Assembly (NCBI RefSeq): GCF_002591915.1
Contig: NZ_NIHB01000007.1
Span: forward strand, 6,076 to 70,075
Source of the DNA: Marinicella litoralis
Lineage (GTDB): Bacteria > Pseudomonadota > Gammaproteobacteria > Xanthomonadales > Marinicellaceae
DNA: 64,000 bases
Direction of reading: 5' to 3'
The translations under genes and the position numbers were made by a program. The notes below the pieces were generated by a model. That model was not told the origin of the DNA. It ran no database searches and saw only the letters and a list, made by a program, of their open reading frames with translations. This document shows positions 18,532 to 28,157 of this stretch, piece after piece (the stretch's first letter is position 1; every line of letters begins with the position of its first letter).

Positions 18532-19602
18532 ATGAAGAAAACTGTACTTAATGAAGCTCACCGCAAAGCAGGCGCCAAAATGGTTGATTTTGGTGGTTGG
18601 GACATGCCCATCAATTACGGCTCGCAGATCGAAGAACATCATGCCGTCAGACAGCATGTAGGGATGTTCGATGTATCGCACATGACAGTGATTGATGTTG
18701 AAGGTCCTGAAGCAACAGATTTTCTATACCATTTATTGGCCAATGACATCCGCAAACTCAACATCAACCAAGCCATGTACAGCACCATGTTGAATCATGA
18801 GGGTGGCATCATTGATGATTTAATCACATATAAAATTTCTGACACCGCCTATCGAGTGGTGGTCAACGCAGCCACCAGAGAAAAGGATTTGGCATGGTTC
18901 GAAAAAGAAATTGCTGAATTCGATGCTTTTATGAAGGAACAATCTGATACAGCCATGATTGCCGTACAAGGCCCTGAAGCTATGGCAACGATTCAACCTT
19001 TGATTGATTTGGATTTAAGTGAAACCAAACGATTTTACGCATCTCATAATGAAGACATGTTTGTAGGTCGTACAGGTTACACCGGCGAAGACGGGGTGGA
19101 AATCATTGTGGCCAGTGAAGCCGCCGAATCATTGTGGGAAAAACTGATTGAGGCGGGTGTTCAACCTTGCGGTTTGGGTGCTCGAGACACCCTTCGCTTA
19201 GAAGCTGGTATGCATTTATATGGTCAAGACATGGATGAAAACATCAGCCCATTAGAATGTGGTCTGGGCTGGACCGTACGCCAGGAAAACCATGAATTTA
19301 ACGGCGCAGAAGCACTTCAAACTTTGCGCGAGGCAGGCATCAATAAAAAATTAATCGGTTTGGTGTTAGAAGGACGTGGCGTCCTGCGACACGACCAAAC
19401 TTTGATAGATGATGAAGGCAACCAAGGCATCATCACCAGCGGTGGTTATTCACCATCCACAGAAAAAGCCATAGCCATGGCCGTCGTAGATAAAGGCATG
19501 AATGCTGATTCAGTCCAAGTACAGATCAGAAACAAAAGCTTGCCTTGTCGCATTGTAAAATTACCTTTTGTCAGAAATGGCAAATCATTGATTGAGGATT
19601 AA
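18532..19602 (+). CDS. gcvT: Glycine cleavage system aminomethyltransferase (T protein)
   Basis: The 356-aa protein begins KKTVLNEAHRKAGAKMVDFG and contains MPINYGSQIEEHHAVRQHVG, FDVSHM, GIIDDLITYK, GRTGYTGEDGVEI and GLGARDTLRLEAGMHLYGQD, all typical of GcvT. It releases ammonia from the aminomethyl-lipoyl H protein and passes the one-carbon unit to tetrahydrofolate. The ATG at 18532 is chosen over a TTG at 18511. I looked for a glycine riboswitch in the 90-base leader and saw none. First gene of gcvT-gcvH-gcvPA. Confidence 0.95.
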   Translation: MKKTVLNEAHRKAGAKMVDFGGWDMPINYGSQIEEHHAVRQHVGMFDVSHMTVIDVEGPEATDFLYHLLANDIRKLNINQAMYSTMLNHEGGIIDDLITYKISDTAYRVVVNAATREKDLAWFEKEIAEFDAFMKEQSDTAMIAVQGPEAMATIQPLIDLDLSETKRFYASHNEDMFVGRTGYTGEDGVEIIVASEAAESLWEKLIEAGVQPCGLGARDTLRLEAGMHLYGQDMDENISPLECGLGWTVRQENHEFNGAEALQTLREAGINKKLIGLVLEGRGVLRHDQTLIDDEGNQGIITSGGYSPSTEKAIAMAVVDKGMNADSVQVQIRNKSLPCRIVKLPFVRNGKSLIED

Positions 19603-19605
19603 AGC

Positions 19606-19998
19606 ATGAGTTATGTTCCAGATAATTTAAAATACACCGCCAGCCATGAATGGTTAGAAGACCTGGGCGATGGTGTTTACCGTGTTGGCATCACTGAATT
19701 TGCACAAGCACAATTGGGTGACATTGTTTTTGTTGAATTGCCAGAAATGGATGAATCTTACGCACAAGAAGATGAATGTGGCGTGGTCGAATCAGTAAAA
19801 ACAGCTTCAGACATTTATGCACCTTTGGTTGGTACCGTTACCGCCGTCAATGATGCATTGGAAGACACCCCTGAATTAATCAACGATTCCCCATTTGATG
19901 ATGGCTGGATTTTTGAATTTAAAATTGATGAAGATGCAGATTTAGACTCCTTGCTGAGTGCAGAGGATTACCGCAACTCAATTGCTGATGAAGACTGA
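19606..19998 (+). CDS. gcvH: Glycine cleavage system H protein
   Basis: The 130-aa lipoyl carrier has the classic KYTASHEWLE start, VGITEFAQAQLGDIVFVELP and the lipoylated lysine in VESVKTASDIYAP (Lys about 65). It shuttles the aminomethyl intermediate between the P and T proteins. It begins three bases after the gcvT stop. Confidence 0.97.
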   Translation: MSYVPDNLKYTASHEWLEDLGDGVYRVGITEFAQAQLGDIVFVELPEMDESYAQEDECGVVESVKTASDIYAPLVGTVTAVNDALEDTPELINDSPFDDGWIFEFKIDEDADLDSLLSAEDYRNSIADED

Positions 19999-20039
19999 AT
20001 TCAAGTCATAGACCTCCTTACAATAGACCTTAAAATACT

Positions 20040-21398
20040 ATGCCATTTATCCCTCACACAGAAGACGAAATCAAGGAAATGCTGGACACCATCGGGGTTG
20101 ACAGCATCAACCAGTTATTCGATGAAATACCAGCAGAGTTGATTTCTTCTAAATTGGATCAAATTCCAGATCGCATGAGCGAAATGGAAGTGACCAGGCA
20201 CATCAGCAATTTAGCCAAAAAAGATGGAACACCCATGTGCTTTGCTGGTGCTGGTGCATATGAACACCACATTCCCGCTGCAGTCTGGCAGGTAACCACC
20301 CGTGGTGAGTTCTATACGGCTTATACACCTTACCAACCAGAAGTGGCCCAAGGCACCCTGCAAGTGATTTATGAGTTTCAAAGTATGATGGCTCACTTAA
20401 CAGGGATGGATGTCTCTAATGCATCCCTCTATGATGGTTCTTCCGGTTTGGCCGAAGCGGTGCTAATGGCTGTGCGAGCCAACCGCAAAAGCAAAAGTAA
20501 AACCATCTTGATACCGAAAAACATTAACCCGGTTTATACCCAAGTGGTGAACAACATCGTCAAAAACCAAGAGATCAATGTAATCGGTGTCGACTTTGAT
20601 CCTAAGACTGGTTTGGTTGATCATGCACACCTGAAATCATTTTCCGGACAAGACATCACTGCCGTTGTGGTACCACAGCCAAACTACTTTGGTTTGTATG
20701 AAGACGTTCATGCGATGACTGATTGGGCTCATGAACAAAATGCTTTGGTGGTTGGTTTGGTTAATCCGATGTCATTGGCGTTGTTATCCGCACCCGGTAA
20801 TTGGGGTGAAAACGGCGCAGACATTTGTTGTGGTGAAGGACAGTCCATGGGCGTTCCCCTGTCTTCAGGTGGACCTTATTACGGCTTCCTTACATGTAAA
20901 GAAGCCAATGTCAGGAATATGCCTGGCCGTATTGTTGGCATGACCACAGACTTAGATGGCAAGCCAGGTTTTGTTTTAACCTATCAAGCACGTGAACAAC
21001 ACATTCGCCGCGCTAAAGCGACTTCAAACATTTGTACCAACCAAGGATTAATGGTCACTGCTTCAACCATTTACATGTCATTATTGGGTTCAACTGGTTT
21101 GCGTAATGTCGCAGCCAACTGTATACAGAACACAGATTCACTTAAGCAAAAACTGGCCCAAGTTGCTGGTTTAAAGTTGTTGTTTAAAGGGGCTGGCTTC
21201 CATGAATTTGTGGTTCAACTTGAAACAGCCAAGGCCGCAGATGTGGTGGAAAAAATGGCAGCACGTGACATCGTCGCTGGAGTAGATATATCAGCACAGT
21301 ATCCAGAGATGGGACAATGCTTACTGTTGTGTGTAACTGAAACCAAAACTGCTGCCGATTTAGATGACTTTGTCGCCAACTTACAGGCCTGCCTGTAA
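20040..21398 (+). CDS. gcvPA: Glycine dehydrogenase (decarboxylating) subunit 1
   Basis: The 452-aa protein is the N-terminal half of a split P protein: PFIPHTEDEIKEMLDTIGVD at the start, CFAGAGAYEHHIPAAVW, TPYQPEVAQGTLQVIYEFQ, NASLYDGSSGLAEA and QAREQHIRRAKATSNICTNQ. The PLP-lysine is carried by subunit 2 (GcvPB) in such systems and is absent here. gcvPB usually follows directly, but here a terminator closes the operon, so the partner must be encoded elsewhere. Confidence 0.95.
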   Translation: MPFIPHTEDEIKEMLDTIGVDSINQLFDEIPAELISSKLDQIPDRMSEMEVTRHISNLAKKDGTPMCFAGAGAYEHHIPAAVWQVTTRGEFYTAYTPYQPEVAQGTLQVIYEFQSMMAHLTGMDVSNASLYDGSSGLAEAVLMAVRANRKSKSKTILIPKNINPVYTQVVNNIVKNQEINVIGVDFDPKTGLVDHAHLKSFSGQDITAVVVPQPNYFGLYEDVHAMTDWAHEQNALVVGLVNPMSLALLSAPGNWGENGADICCGEGQSMGVPLSSGGPYYGFLTCKEANVRNMPGRIVGMTTDLDGKPGFVLTYQAREQHIRRAKATSNICTNQGLMVTASTIYMSLLGSTGLRNVAANCIQNTDSLKQKLAQVAGLKLLFKGAGFHEFVVQLETAKAADVVEKMAARDIVAGVDISAQYPEMGQCLLLCVTETKTAADLDDFVANLQACL

Positions 21399-21428
21399 GC
21401 GCTGAGCATGACTTATGTTTTTCTTTTT

Positions 21429-21456
21429 AGCCGATTCTATCGAATCGGCTTTTTTG
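21429..21456 (+). terminator. Rho-independent terminator of the gcvTH-PA operon
   Basis: AGCCGATTC-tatc-GAATCGGCT is a perfect 9-bp stem followed by TTTTT, 30 bases after the gcvPA stop. Confidence 0.9.
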
Positions 21457-21501
21457 TGGGTTCGTCATTCAGCTGAGATTATTTGATGCTAAAATAAATC
21501 C

Positions 21502-22023
21502 ATGATAAAAAATCTAATCGACAAAATTTTTTTCGCAGTGGGCGTCATGTTGTTTTTACAATTACCCCATTTTATTGATCAATACACCCAACGCATGGGT
21601 GGCTATGCTGATTCTCAAAAGCAACAAATCCAAGAATACCAAACCATTGCTGACCAACATTTTAATGGTGATCTGGATGCGTATATGCAACGTTTGCAAC
21701 TCAATGCCGATCCAGCAGTGGCTGAATCGGCAGAGCAAATGGATCAACGATTAAAAAATGCAGCTTCGATAGAAAAAGAACTCAAGGTGTTTGAACAAGA
21801 AGCCTTGTGGTATCAGGTCCCCTATTTCATCTCACACATCAGGTATGATTTAGCCAAGGGCACTGCAGAAAACTTCTCACCAGGTTTGCCGCTTAATTTA
21901 TGGGCATGGGGTTATGGCCTGATTGGTGGTGTCTTATTCAGCCTGCTATTCAATGGGGCAGTTAAATTACCCCGTGTAGTCAGAAGAAAGTCAAAGCAAC
22001 AATCTTTTTCTAGGCCGAATTGA
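21502..22023 (+). CDS. DUF2937 family membrane protein
   Basis: The 173-aa protein has an N-terminal membrane segment (about 8-24, FFAVGVMLFLQLPHFIDQY), a helical periplasmic middle and a C-terminal membrane segment (LWAWGYGLIGGVLFSLLF). That layout and the preceding GLPLN motif match DUF2937. It ends in a basic tail. Function unknown. Single gene after the gcv terminator. Confidence 0.75.
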   Translation: MIKNLIDKIFFAVGVMLFLQLPHFIDQYTQRMGGYADSQKQQIQEYQTIADQHFNGDLDAYMQRLQLNADPAVAESAEQMDQRLKNAASIEKELKVFEQEALWYQVPYFISHIRYDLAKGTAENFSPGLPLNLWAWGYGLIGGVLFSLLFNGAVKLPRVVRRKSKQQSFSRPN

Positions 22024-22094
22024 TTGCCCTGGCATTCATTTTCAGAATTGACCCACTATTTGAATGATTGATAATAATGGTAAGTTTTTAACAC

Positions 22095-24452
22095 TCAATC
22101 AAATCCATCAATATAAATCACATCCCCTAATGTCTCACAAAAACCAGGAACCTGAACATGGGTCATAGCAACATCGTCCAAATACCATCCAGGGTTATTT
22201 ACACTGCCGTCAGTTGAATAACTGAAGCGAATCCTGACATCTTGTCCATTGTAAGCCGATAAGTCCATGGTGTGTTGCTGCCATGTACCATTGGAACCCG
22301 AAAATGCCGGGGTATTTTCAGTATAACCACATTGATCTGATGTGTTTCTGAAGGTATCTGGATAGGTGGGTGTTATGTCTGGCATCAGCCATGGACCGTC
22401 AGCCACACTGATTTCAACCAAGCCACCGTCGTACCTGCTTTCAATGTCATAAAGGGTGTTAAAACTCAAAACAGAAGCTTGCCCTTCAGTCAAATCAAGG
22501 GGGTCAGAAGTCAATTGGTTACAGGCATTGTTTTCATTTTGAGACCAATAACTGCGTTCTCCATTAAACACTTGGTCAGTGATTAATTCCCAGCCTAAAT
22601 GTCTGGTGGCTTGACCTAGACCAGAATCACCCGTTTCAGCCCCAACTGACCACACACCATTGGTTAGATTTCCATAAGCTTGGTTGGACATTTTTAATGA
22701 ATTGTTGTCTTCCTGAGCATTATTGACATCGATTGATTTAACCAAGTAATGGTAGTTTTGCTCATGTAAAACAGTGTAATCAGTCCAAACAAGATCCGTG
22801 ATTTCTGTAGCCACCAAATTTGTCGGACCAGGTTCAAAGGCCTCATCTGTGGATCGATACACATTGTAGGCCACTGGTGAACCACAATAGGAAGAAGCTG
22901 CACTCCAGTTAACGGTTAAACTACAAGTATTCATCGCATTATCAACCACTGAGCTGATGCCATTGAAGGCAGGGGCTGCTGTACATACTCCAGTGGTTTG
23001 GGCTTCACTGCATGTGCTTCTTGCTGATTCACACACACCTTCTGCATTCACTTTAGAAACTTTATAGCCTATGTCAACCAAACCAGACGCTGTCAAATCG
23101 GTGAATTGTTCATCGCTGATTTGGTCGGCAATTTGAATGAAGTTATCAGCAGCACATCCACCTTCTGATCGATAAACGTTATACGATTCACCCGCCTCCA
23201 AACTGTCTGTCCAAGTGAGTGATATGCTGTTGTCACCACTGGCTTGTGCCACCAAATCAGTCGCTGGTGTCGTGGTTGGACACAACAGCGGATCTAAAAT
23301 GAACAAACCACCGGAAATGTCACTGACAATCACATTGCCACTGGCAAAATAAGGGTAGTTACTCCAAGCACCGTTGAACACATTGTTGTTATTGCTGGGA
23401 TAGGTATCAAAATTTGCCACTTCTGTTAGGTTGCCATTTCCTATGTCTGAAATTTCAACCACACTTAAGCCACTGGTGTAATTTGAAAGGTATGCAAAGT
23501 TGCCTCTGATGTATAAGTTGTGGTCAATTGAAGCTTCAGGCCCTATGTAACTACCAACAATTTGAGGGGTTTCTAAATCAGCCAGGTCCCAAATATAAGT
23601 TTTGGTGTTGTGGCCAAAATTTTGCTCATCCAACTCATCATTCATCAAATAATAACGCTGATCTTCCGTTAACCAACCTTGGTGAGTGTATCTTGAATCA
23701 GTATAAGGCGTTCTTGATATCTGTCGTGGAATTGATTTGTCACTGACATCAACAATAGTTAATGTGTTTTCATTGGAGTTGAAACAAATTTCTTGTCCTA
23801 CATAAGAGACATCGGGTCCAACATACATCACACATTGAGCGTCATGGGTATATCCATCCGCACTGAAACAGCCTTCATTGGTGGGTGCAACAGGATCAGT
23901 CAAATCCATCATATGTAAACCACCACTGCAATTGGCCCCCACGGCATAAGCAAAGCCACTGTCTTCATTGATCACAATATTATGCGCATTTCCAAATTCC
24001 GTGTAATTGGCAGTTGCGGTAAAGTCCACCGGTGGATTGGGGACATTCCTGAGTTGGGTCAAGTCAAAAATTTGCATCCCATGACCACTGGCCTCTGAGA
24101 CAATATAGGCATGGTTGTTGTAGGTTTTGATGTCTCGCCAACTGCTGTTCCCTGTGGCAGTGGATAAATGACCAAGGTATACTGGAGCGGTCGGTATCGA
24201 AATGTCAACAAATGCAGTGCCTGTACTTAAACCCATCAAGGCATATTCTTTGCCATCAAGTGGATCGGTCCACCCCCAAATGTCATTGCCAGAACCATTA
24301 CCGGTTCCCATGTCTTCTAAGTGAATTCGGTGCAACAAATCGATGCTGTTACAGGCGTAAAAATCTGCCATGCCATTGATACATTCGGTGAATGGGTGGG
24401 CAATGGTAAGCGGGGTGAAGAAGGAAATTATCCAGGCTATTTTCTTAGACAT
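22095..24452 (-). CDS. Choice-of-anchor B family secreted protein with fibronectin-like domains
   Basis: The 785-aa protein has a signal peptide (KKIAWIISFFTPLTIA). The choice-of-anchor B domain with LVIVD-like beta-propeller repeats follows (about 30-400; IWGWTDPLDGKEYALMGLST, VDISIPTAPVYLG, SSWRDIKTYNNHAYIVSE, FGNAHNIVINEDSGFAYAVG). Next are two fibronectin-III-like domains (SYNVYRSEGGCAA, AYNVYRSTDEAF) and a MAM-like jelly-roll domain (VRIRFSYSTDGS, NPGWYLDDVAM). It ends DVIYIDGFD, the tail motif shared with other secreted proteins here. The ATG at 24452 replaces a TTG at 24464. It is probably surface-bound or exported; ligand unknown. Confidence 0.85.
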   Translation of the reverse strand: MSKKIAWIISFFTPLTIAHPFTECINGMADFYACNSIDLLHRIHLEDMGTGNGSGNDIWGWTDPLDGKEYALMGLSTGTAFVDISIPTAPVYLGHLSTATGNSSWRDIKTYNNHAYIVSEASGHGMQIFDLTQLRNVPNPPVDFTATANYTEFGNAHNIVINEDSGFAYAVGANCSGGLHMMDLTDPVAPTNEGCFSADGYTHDAQCVMYVGPDVSYVGQEICFNSNENTLTIVDVSDKSIPRQISRTPYTDSRYTHQGWLTEDQRYYLMNDELDEQNFGHNTKTYIWDLADLETPQIVGSYIGPEASIDHNLYIRGNFAYLSNYTSGLSVVEISDIGNGNLTEVANFDTYPSNNNNVFNGAWSNYPYFASGNVIVSDISGGLFILDPLLCPTTTPATDLVAQASGDNSISLTWTDSLEAGESYNVYRSEGGCAADNFIQIADQISDEQFTDLTASGLVDIGYKVSKVNAEGVCESARSTCSEAQTTGVCTAAPAFNGISSVVDNAMNTCSLTVNWSAASSYCGSPVAYNVYRSTDEAFEPGPTNLVATEITDLVWTDYTVLHEQNYHYLVKSIDVNNAQEDNNSLKMSNQAYGNLTNGVWSVGAETGDSGLGQATRHLGWELITDQVFNGERSYWSQNENNACNQLTSDPLDLTEGQASVLSFNTLYDIESRYDGGLVEISVADGPWLMPDITPTYPDTFRNTSDQCGYTENTPAFSGSNGTWQQHTMDLSAYNGQDVRIRFSYSTDGSVNNPGWYLDDVAMTHVQVPGFCETLGDVIYIDGFD

Positions 24453-24713
24453 GCATTTTATCAATTATAACTAGCTTGTAAAATATCACATTTCACTGAT
24501 TAAAACAGTGATGCGCTGCAAAAAAAGCCAGCTGAAGCGCATTATACAGAAAAACATCAAAAACTTAAGGGTTACCCACCTTCATCCTTGGCTGGCTGCT
24601 TCCGCGTCCTGCTATCGCAGCACACCTACATCCTTGGCTGGCTGCTTCCGCGTCCTGCTATCGCAGCACACCTACATCCTTGTAGGTGGCACAGATGTTA
24701 ATTTAAACTACAG
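24453..24713. other. Intergenic region between the choice-of-anchor B and cyclophilin genes
   Basis: Most of this gap is the 46-bp tandem repeat described separately. A short plus-strand ORF through the repeat has no coding character and is ignored. The last part (CTACATCCTTGTAG, from 24672) is an inverted repeat that may end transcription of the cyclophilin gene. Confidence 0.4.
24583..24684. repeat. 46-bp tandem repeat, about 2.2 copies
   Basis: Units starting at 24583, 24629 and 24675 repeat with a 46-base period. The first two appear identical. The third breaks off after CATCCTTG and continues into TAGGTGGC. Each unit contains GCTGC ... GCAGC, able to form a hairpin, and is richer in G+C than its surroundings. 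It looks like a dispersed intergenic palindromic element (REP-like), not a CRISPR. Confidence 0.8.
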
Positions 24714-25211
24714 TTAAAGGTAGTCGTTCCAATCTTTAACTCGATCAGCTTGGGCTTCCAAAACTGCATCAACATCACCAGATAATTCAATGGTTGAAAT
24801 TGAGTCACCACCAACAATTGAATTAACCACAGCCATATCGGCATCAGATTCCACTGCACCAAATACCGAATGTTTACCGTCTAACCACGGGGTTGCTACG
24901 TGGGTAACAAAAAACTGACTGCCATTGGTACCAGGTCCGGCGTTGGCCATAGACAGCACACCCGGTTTATCATGTTTCAATGAAGCATCAAATTCATCTT
25001 CAAATTTATACCCAGGACCACCTGTTCCAGTACCGATTGGACAGCCACCTTGAATCATGAAATCAGGAATCACACGGTGAAATGACAAATCATTGTAAAA
25101 TCCGTTTTTCACTAAATTAACAAAATTTGCCACTGTGACAGGTGTTTTGTCGTCAGTTAGATTGATGTTGATGTCGCCTTTGTTGGTTTTGATGGTCGCT
25201 TTGATCGCCAT
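24714..25211 (-). CDS. ppiB: Cyclophilin-type peptidyl-prolyl cis-trans isomerase
   Basis: The 165-aa cytoplasmic cyclophilin (no signal peptide) has [56 protein letters not shown], and the [10 protein letters not shown] block with the active-site Trp. It speeds proline isomerisation during protein folding. The length and lack of a signal peptide match PpiB rather than periplasmic PpiA. Confidence 0.93.
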   Translation of the reverse strand: MAIKATIKTNKGDININLTDDKTPVTVANFVNLVKNGFYNDLSFHRVIPDFMIQGGCPIGTGTGGPGYKFEDEFDASLKHDKPGVLSMANAGPGTNGSQFFVTHVATPWLDGKHSVFGAVESDADMAVVNSIVGGDSISTIELSGDVDAVLEAQADRVKDWNDYL

Positions 25212-25363
25212 TGATAATTCTCGAAAAATTTAATTGTGCCTTATAGTAGGGTTTAAACGCCAGCTTTCAAGGGTAATGGTTACATTAATCTACAGGAAAA
25301 ACCGTTTGCTGATTATCAATGTATGCCTTATCATAAAATCCTGTTATATCAAACGCAAACAAC

Positions 25364-26638
25364 ATGAAATTCAGATTCACCTGCTTTACGTTTTTAATTA
25401 GCACTTTAATCAGCACTTTTGCCACAGCTGACATACAACAAGACATCATAGATATCGAGGGTAAAATGCTCGACTGGCGGCGGCACTTGCATCAAAATCC
25501 AGAACTAAGTAACCGCGAATTTAAAACGTCATCCTATGTAGAAAAGCACCTCAAAGCCTTGGGCTTAGAAGTCAAAACAGGCATAGCCTATACGGGCGTC
25601 GTCGGTATTCTCAAAGGTGACAAACCTGGCCCTACTTTAGCGTTGCGTGCTGATATGGATGCGCTACCGGTAACTGAACAAGTGGACTTATCCTTCGTCT
25701 CCAAAGCCACAGCAGAATACCGAGGAGAAACGATCGGCGTGATGCATGCTTGTGGACATGATACCCACGTGGCAATCTTGATGGCAACCGCAGAAGTTTT
25801 TGCCAAAAACAAAGCCGATCTCGAAGGCACTTTGATGTTTATTTTCCAACCGGCTGAAGAAGGTGCTCCAGGAGATGAGGAAGGCGGTGCTGAACTGATG
25901 TTGGCTGAAGGTTTGTTCAATGACATGAAACCTGATGCCGCTTTTGGTTTACATGTATGGTCTAAGGTGAATTCAGGCATTCTTGCATTCAGATCAGGTC
26001 CTTTTATGGCAGCCGTCGACGATTTTGAACTTAAAGTCATTGGTAGACAGACTCATGGTTCAACACCTTGGTCCGGTATCGATCCAATTGTAACTGCGGC
26101 ACAAATTATCAACTCTGTTCAAACCATAGTGTCTCGTAGAACAGCCATAACGACAGCTCCAGCAGTGGTTTCTTTTGGTGCAATCAAAGGCGGGATCCGC
26201 AATAACATCATTCCAGATGATGTGACCATGGTCGGAACCATCCGGAATTTTGACATGGATATTCGTGATGACATTCACCGTCATTTAGGCAATATAGTCA
26301 GCCATGTAGCACAGGCCAATGATGCTGATGTAGAATTTAAAATCAATGAAGGTTATCCAGTCACAGTCAATGACCCAGAGTTGGCAGAAAAAATGCTGCC
26401 TTCACTCTACAAAATATTTGGTAAGGACAATGTGGTAGATCCTGGTTTAATTACAGGCGCAGAAGATTTTTCTTATTTTGCCAATGAAGTGCCGGGCATG
26501 TTCTTCTTTTTGGGCATTACACCACAAGGCAAAGATGCCAGTACGGCACCATCCAACCATTCTCCACACTTCTATGTAGATGAACCCGCCTTATTGAATG
26601 GTGTTAAAGCTTTCGTACAATTGGTTCAAGATTACTGA
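25364..26638 (+). CDS. Secreted M20D family amidohydrolase
   Basis: The 424-aa protein has a signal peptide (FRFTCFTFLISTLISTFATA) before an M20 catalytic domain: WRRHLHQNPELSNREF, LALRADMDALPVTE, metal ligands in HACGHDTHVA, FQPAEEGAPGDEEGG, the HGSTPW dimerisation-domain motif and a late GAEDFSYFANEVPG. The family hydrolyses N-acyl amino acids or hippurate-like amides. The signal peptide places it in the periplasm. The next gene starts three bases after its stop, so the two hydrolases are probably co-transcribed. Confidence 0.9.
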   Translation: MKFRFTCFTFLISTLISTFATADIQQDIIDIEGKMLDWRRHLHQNPELSNREFKTSSYVEKHLKALGLEVKTGIAYTGVVGILKGDKPGPTLALRADMDALPVTEQVDLSFVSKATAEYRGETIGVMHACGHDTHVAILMATAEVFAKNKADLEGTLMFIFQPAEEGAPGDEEGGAELMLAEGLFNDMKPDAAFGLHVWSKVNSGILAFRSGPFMAAVDDFELKVIGRQTHGSTPWSGIDPIVTAAQIINSVQTIVSRRTAITTAPAVVSFGAIKGGIRNNIIPDDVTMVGTIRNFDMDIRDDIHRHLGNIVSHVAQANDADVEFKINEGYPVTVNDPELAEKMLPSLYKIFGKDNVVDPGLITGAEDFSYFANEVPGMFFFLGITPQGKDASTAPSNHSPHFYVDEPALLNGVKAFVQLVQDY

Positions 26639-26641
26639 TTC

Positions 26642-27997
26642 ATGCGGTTTTTGCCCCTTTGTGTGCTCATTTTATTGAGTGCCTGCCAAGTCAGTAAAAG
26701 ACCCAATTTGGCAGAACTGTATCAGCAACACGGTACCGATCACAGCAACACCCCTTTGATACTGATCCATGGCACCATGGGCAGTAAATTACGCCTCATA
26801 GAAAGCCAGGAAGAAGTCTGGCCAGGCAAGATCAACCAGCTGATTTTTTCAAATTACAAAAACTTGGCCAATTTAATCGAGCCATCAGGTATGGCTTTGA
26901 TGGCCTCAAAAATTGAATCCTATGCCATATTTGATTCATATTCAGGCCTGAGTGTCTATGATGAAATCATTGAAACATTGATTGAATTTGGTGAATACCA
27001 ATTGAATGTAGTTAATCTTCCAGCAATGCCTGGCAGAAACTTATATGTTTTTAATTATGATTGGCGTCAAGACAATGTCCACAATGCGCAAGTCTTGGCT
27101 CATTATATCGACCAGGTATTGATTAAACACCCCGGCCATACCCAAGTAGATGTGGTGGCACATTCAATGGGTGGATTGATATTGCGTTATTACCAAAGGT
27201 TTGGCGACAAAGATGTGCTGACTGAATTGAATCAAATTAAAAATGGCAACCCTTACAGCAAAGCCAGTGTTATCAGACATGCTGTGTTCCTCGGCACGCC
27301 ACAACTAGGAACCGTAAAATCGGTAAAACGATTACAACAGGGATTTGATTTCAACCTCAGAAATATACCGGTTGAAGTGCAAATAACCATGCCCAGTGTA
27401 TACCAATTATTGCCCCATCCAGACAGCCAGCCTGTGGTCAATGTTGACGGAAACCCCATGGAATTGAATTTATACAATGTTGACTTTTGGCAACAAAACC
27501 AATGGTCGATTTTCAATCCAGCAGTTGAAGAACGAATCATCAAACAAGCCACAGATGAAGCCAGTGGTAAAGCACAAGTAACCACATTAAAGCTGTTTTT
27601 TGAACATCAACTCGCCCGCGCTGAATTATTTTGGGAAGCCCTTTCACCCGCTTATGAAGTTGACCATGAAGGTTTTATTATTATGGGAGGTGATTGTAAG
27701 AAAACGTTGAATAAGTTAATCGTTGAACGCAACGGTGCTGCCGTCAAACTTAATGATGATTTTAAGCCAGATGATGCCTACGAAATTCGTGCATTGCATA
27801 AATCCATTTTATTTGAACCTGGAGATGGTCAAGTCAGCAAGTCGTCTTTATTGGGACAAATTCATGATTCCAACACCCACAAAACCACGAAAACCATTAA
27901 AATAAAGTACCCAGTTTTCGTCTGTGAAGAGCACCTTAAACTGACACAAAATCTTACGTTCCAAGACAATTTACTGCATGTTTTATTGAATGAATAA
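26642..27997 (+). CDS. Lipoprotein of the lecithin:cholesterol acyltransferase-like alpha/beta hydrolase family
   Basis: The 451-aa protein has lipobox LSAC (Cys about 15). Motifs are an oxyanion-type LILIHGTMGSKLR, the YDWRQD block, and the nucleophile elbow VAHSMGG (Ser about 176). The acid and His are probably in the later GDGQVSKSSLL and in CEEHLKL regions, less surely. LCAT/PDAT-like proteins act on phospholipid or lipid ester bonds. It would be anchored in the envelope, next to a periplasmic M20 amidohydrolase. Confidence 0.8.
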   Translation: MRFLPLCVLILLSACQVSKRPNLAELYQQHGTDHSNTPLILIHGTMGSKLRLIESQEEVWPGKINQLIFSNYKNLANLIEPSGMALMASKIESYAIFDSYSGLSVYDEIIETLIEFGEYQLNVVNLPAMPGRNLYVFNYDWRQDNVHNAQVLAHYIDQVLIKHPGHTQVDVVAHSMGGLILRYYQRFGDKDVLTELNQIKNGNPYSKASVIRHAVFLGTPQLGTVKSVKRLQQGFDFNLRNIPVEVQITMPSVYQLLPHPDSQPVVNVDGNPMELNLYNVDFWQQNQWSIFNPAVEERIIKQATDEASGKAQVTTLKLFFEHQLARAELFWEALSPAYEVDHEGFIIMGGDCKKTLNKLIVERNGAAVKLNDDFKPDDAYEIRALHKSILFEPGDGQVSKSSLLGQIHDSNTHKTTKTIKIKYPVFVCEEHLKLTQNLTFQDNLLHVLLNE

Positions 27998-28157
27998 AAC
28001 AAATTAATTTACTTAGCACTACGAACATGTCGATTCAATACAGCACTTAATGCTGAAACATCCCCAGAACGAAAACCAACTTTTTTCTCTTTTTTCAAAC
28101 GATTTTAAATTTATCCCGAATGTATAAGTAATTCAAATTTAAACACTGAGAAACAAA

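Noticed and set aside
24583-24684. CRISPR-like array
   Set aside because: The 46-bp units abut directly with no spacers, there are only about two copies, and no cas gene is near.
24508-24717. Small plus-strand ORF of 69 codons
   Set aside because: It reads through the tandem repeat, has repeat-derived residues and no ribosome site.
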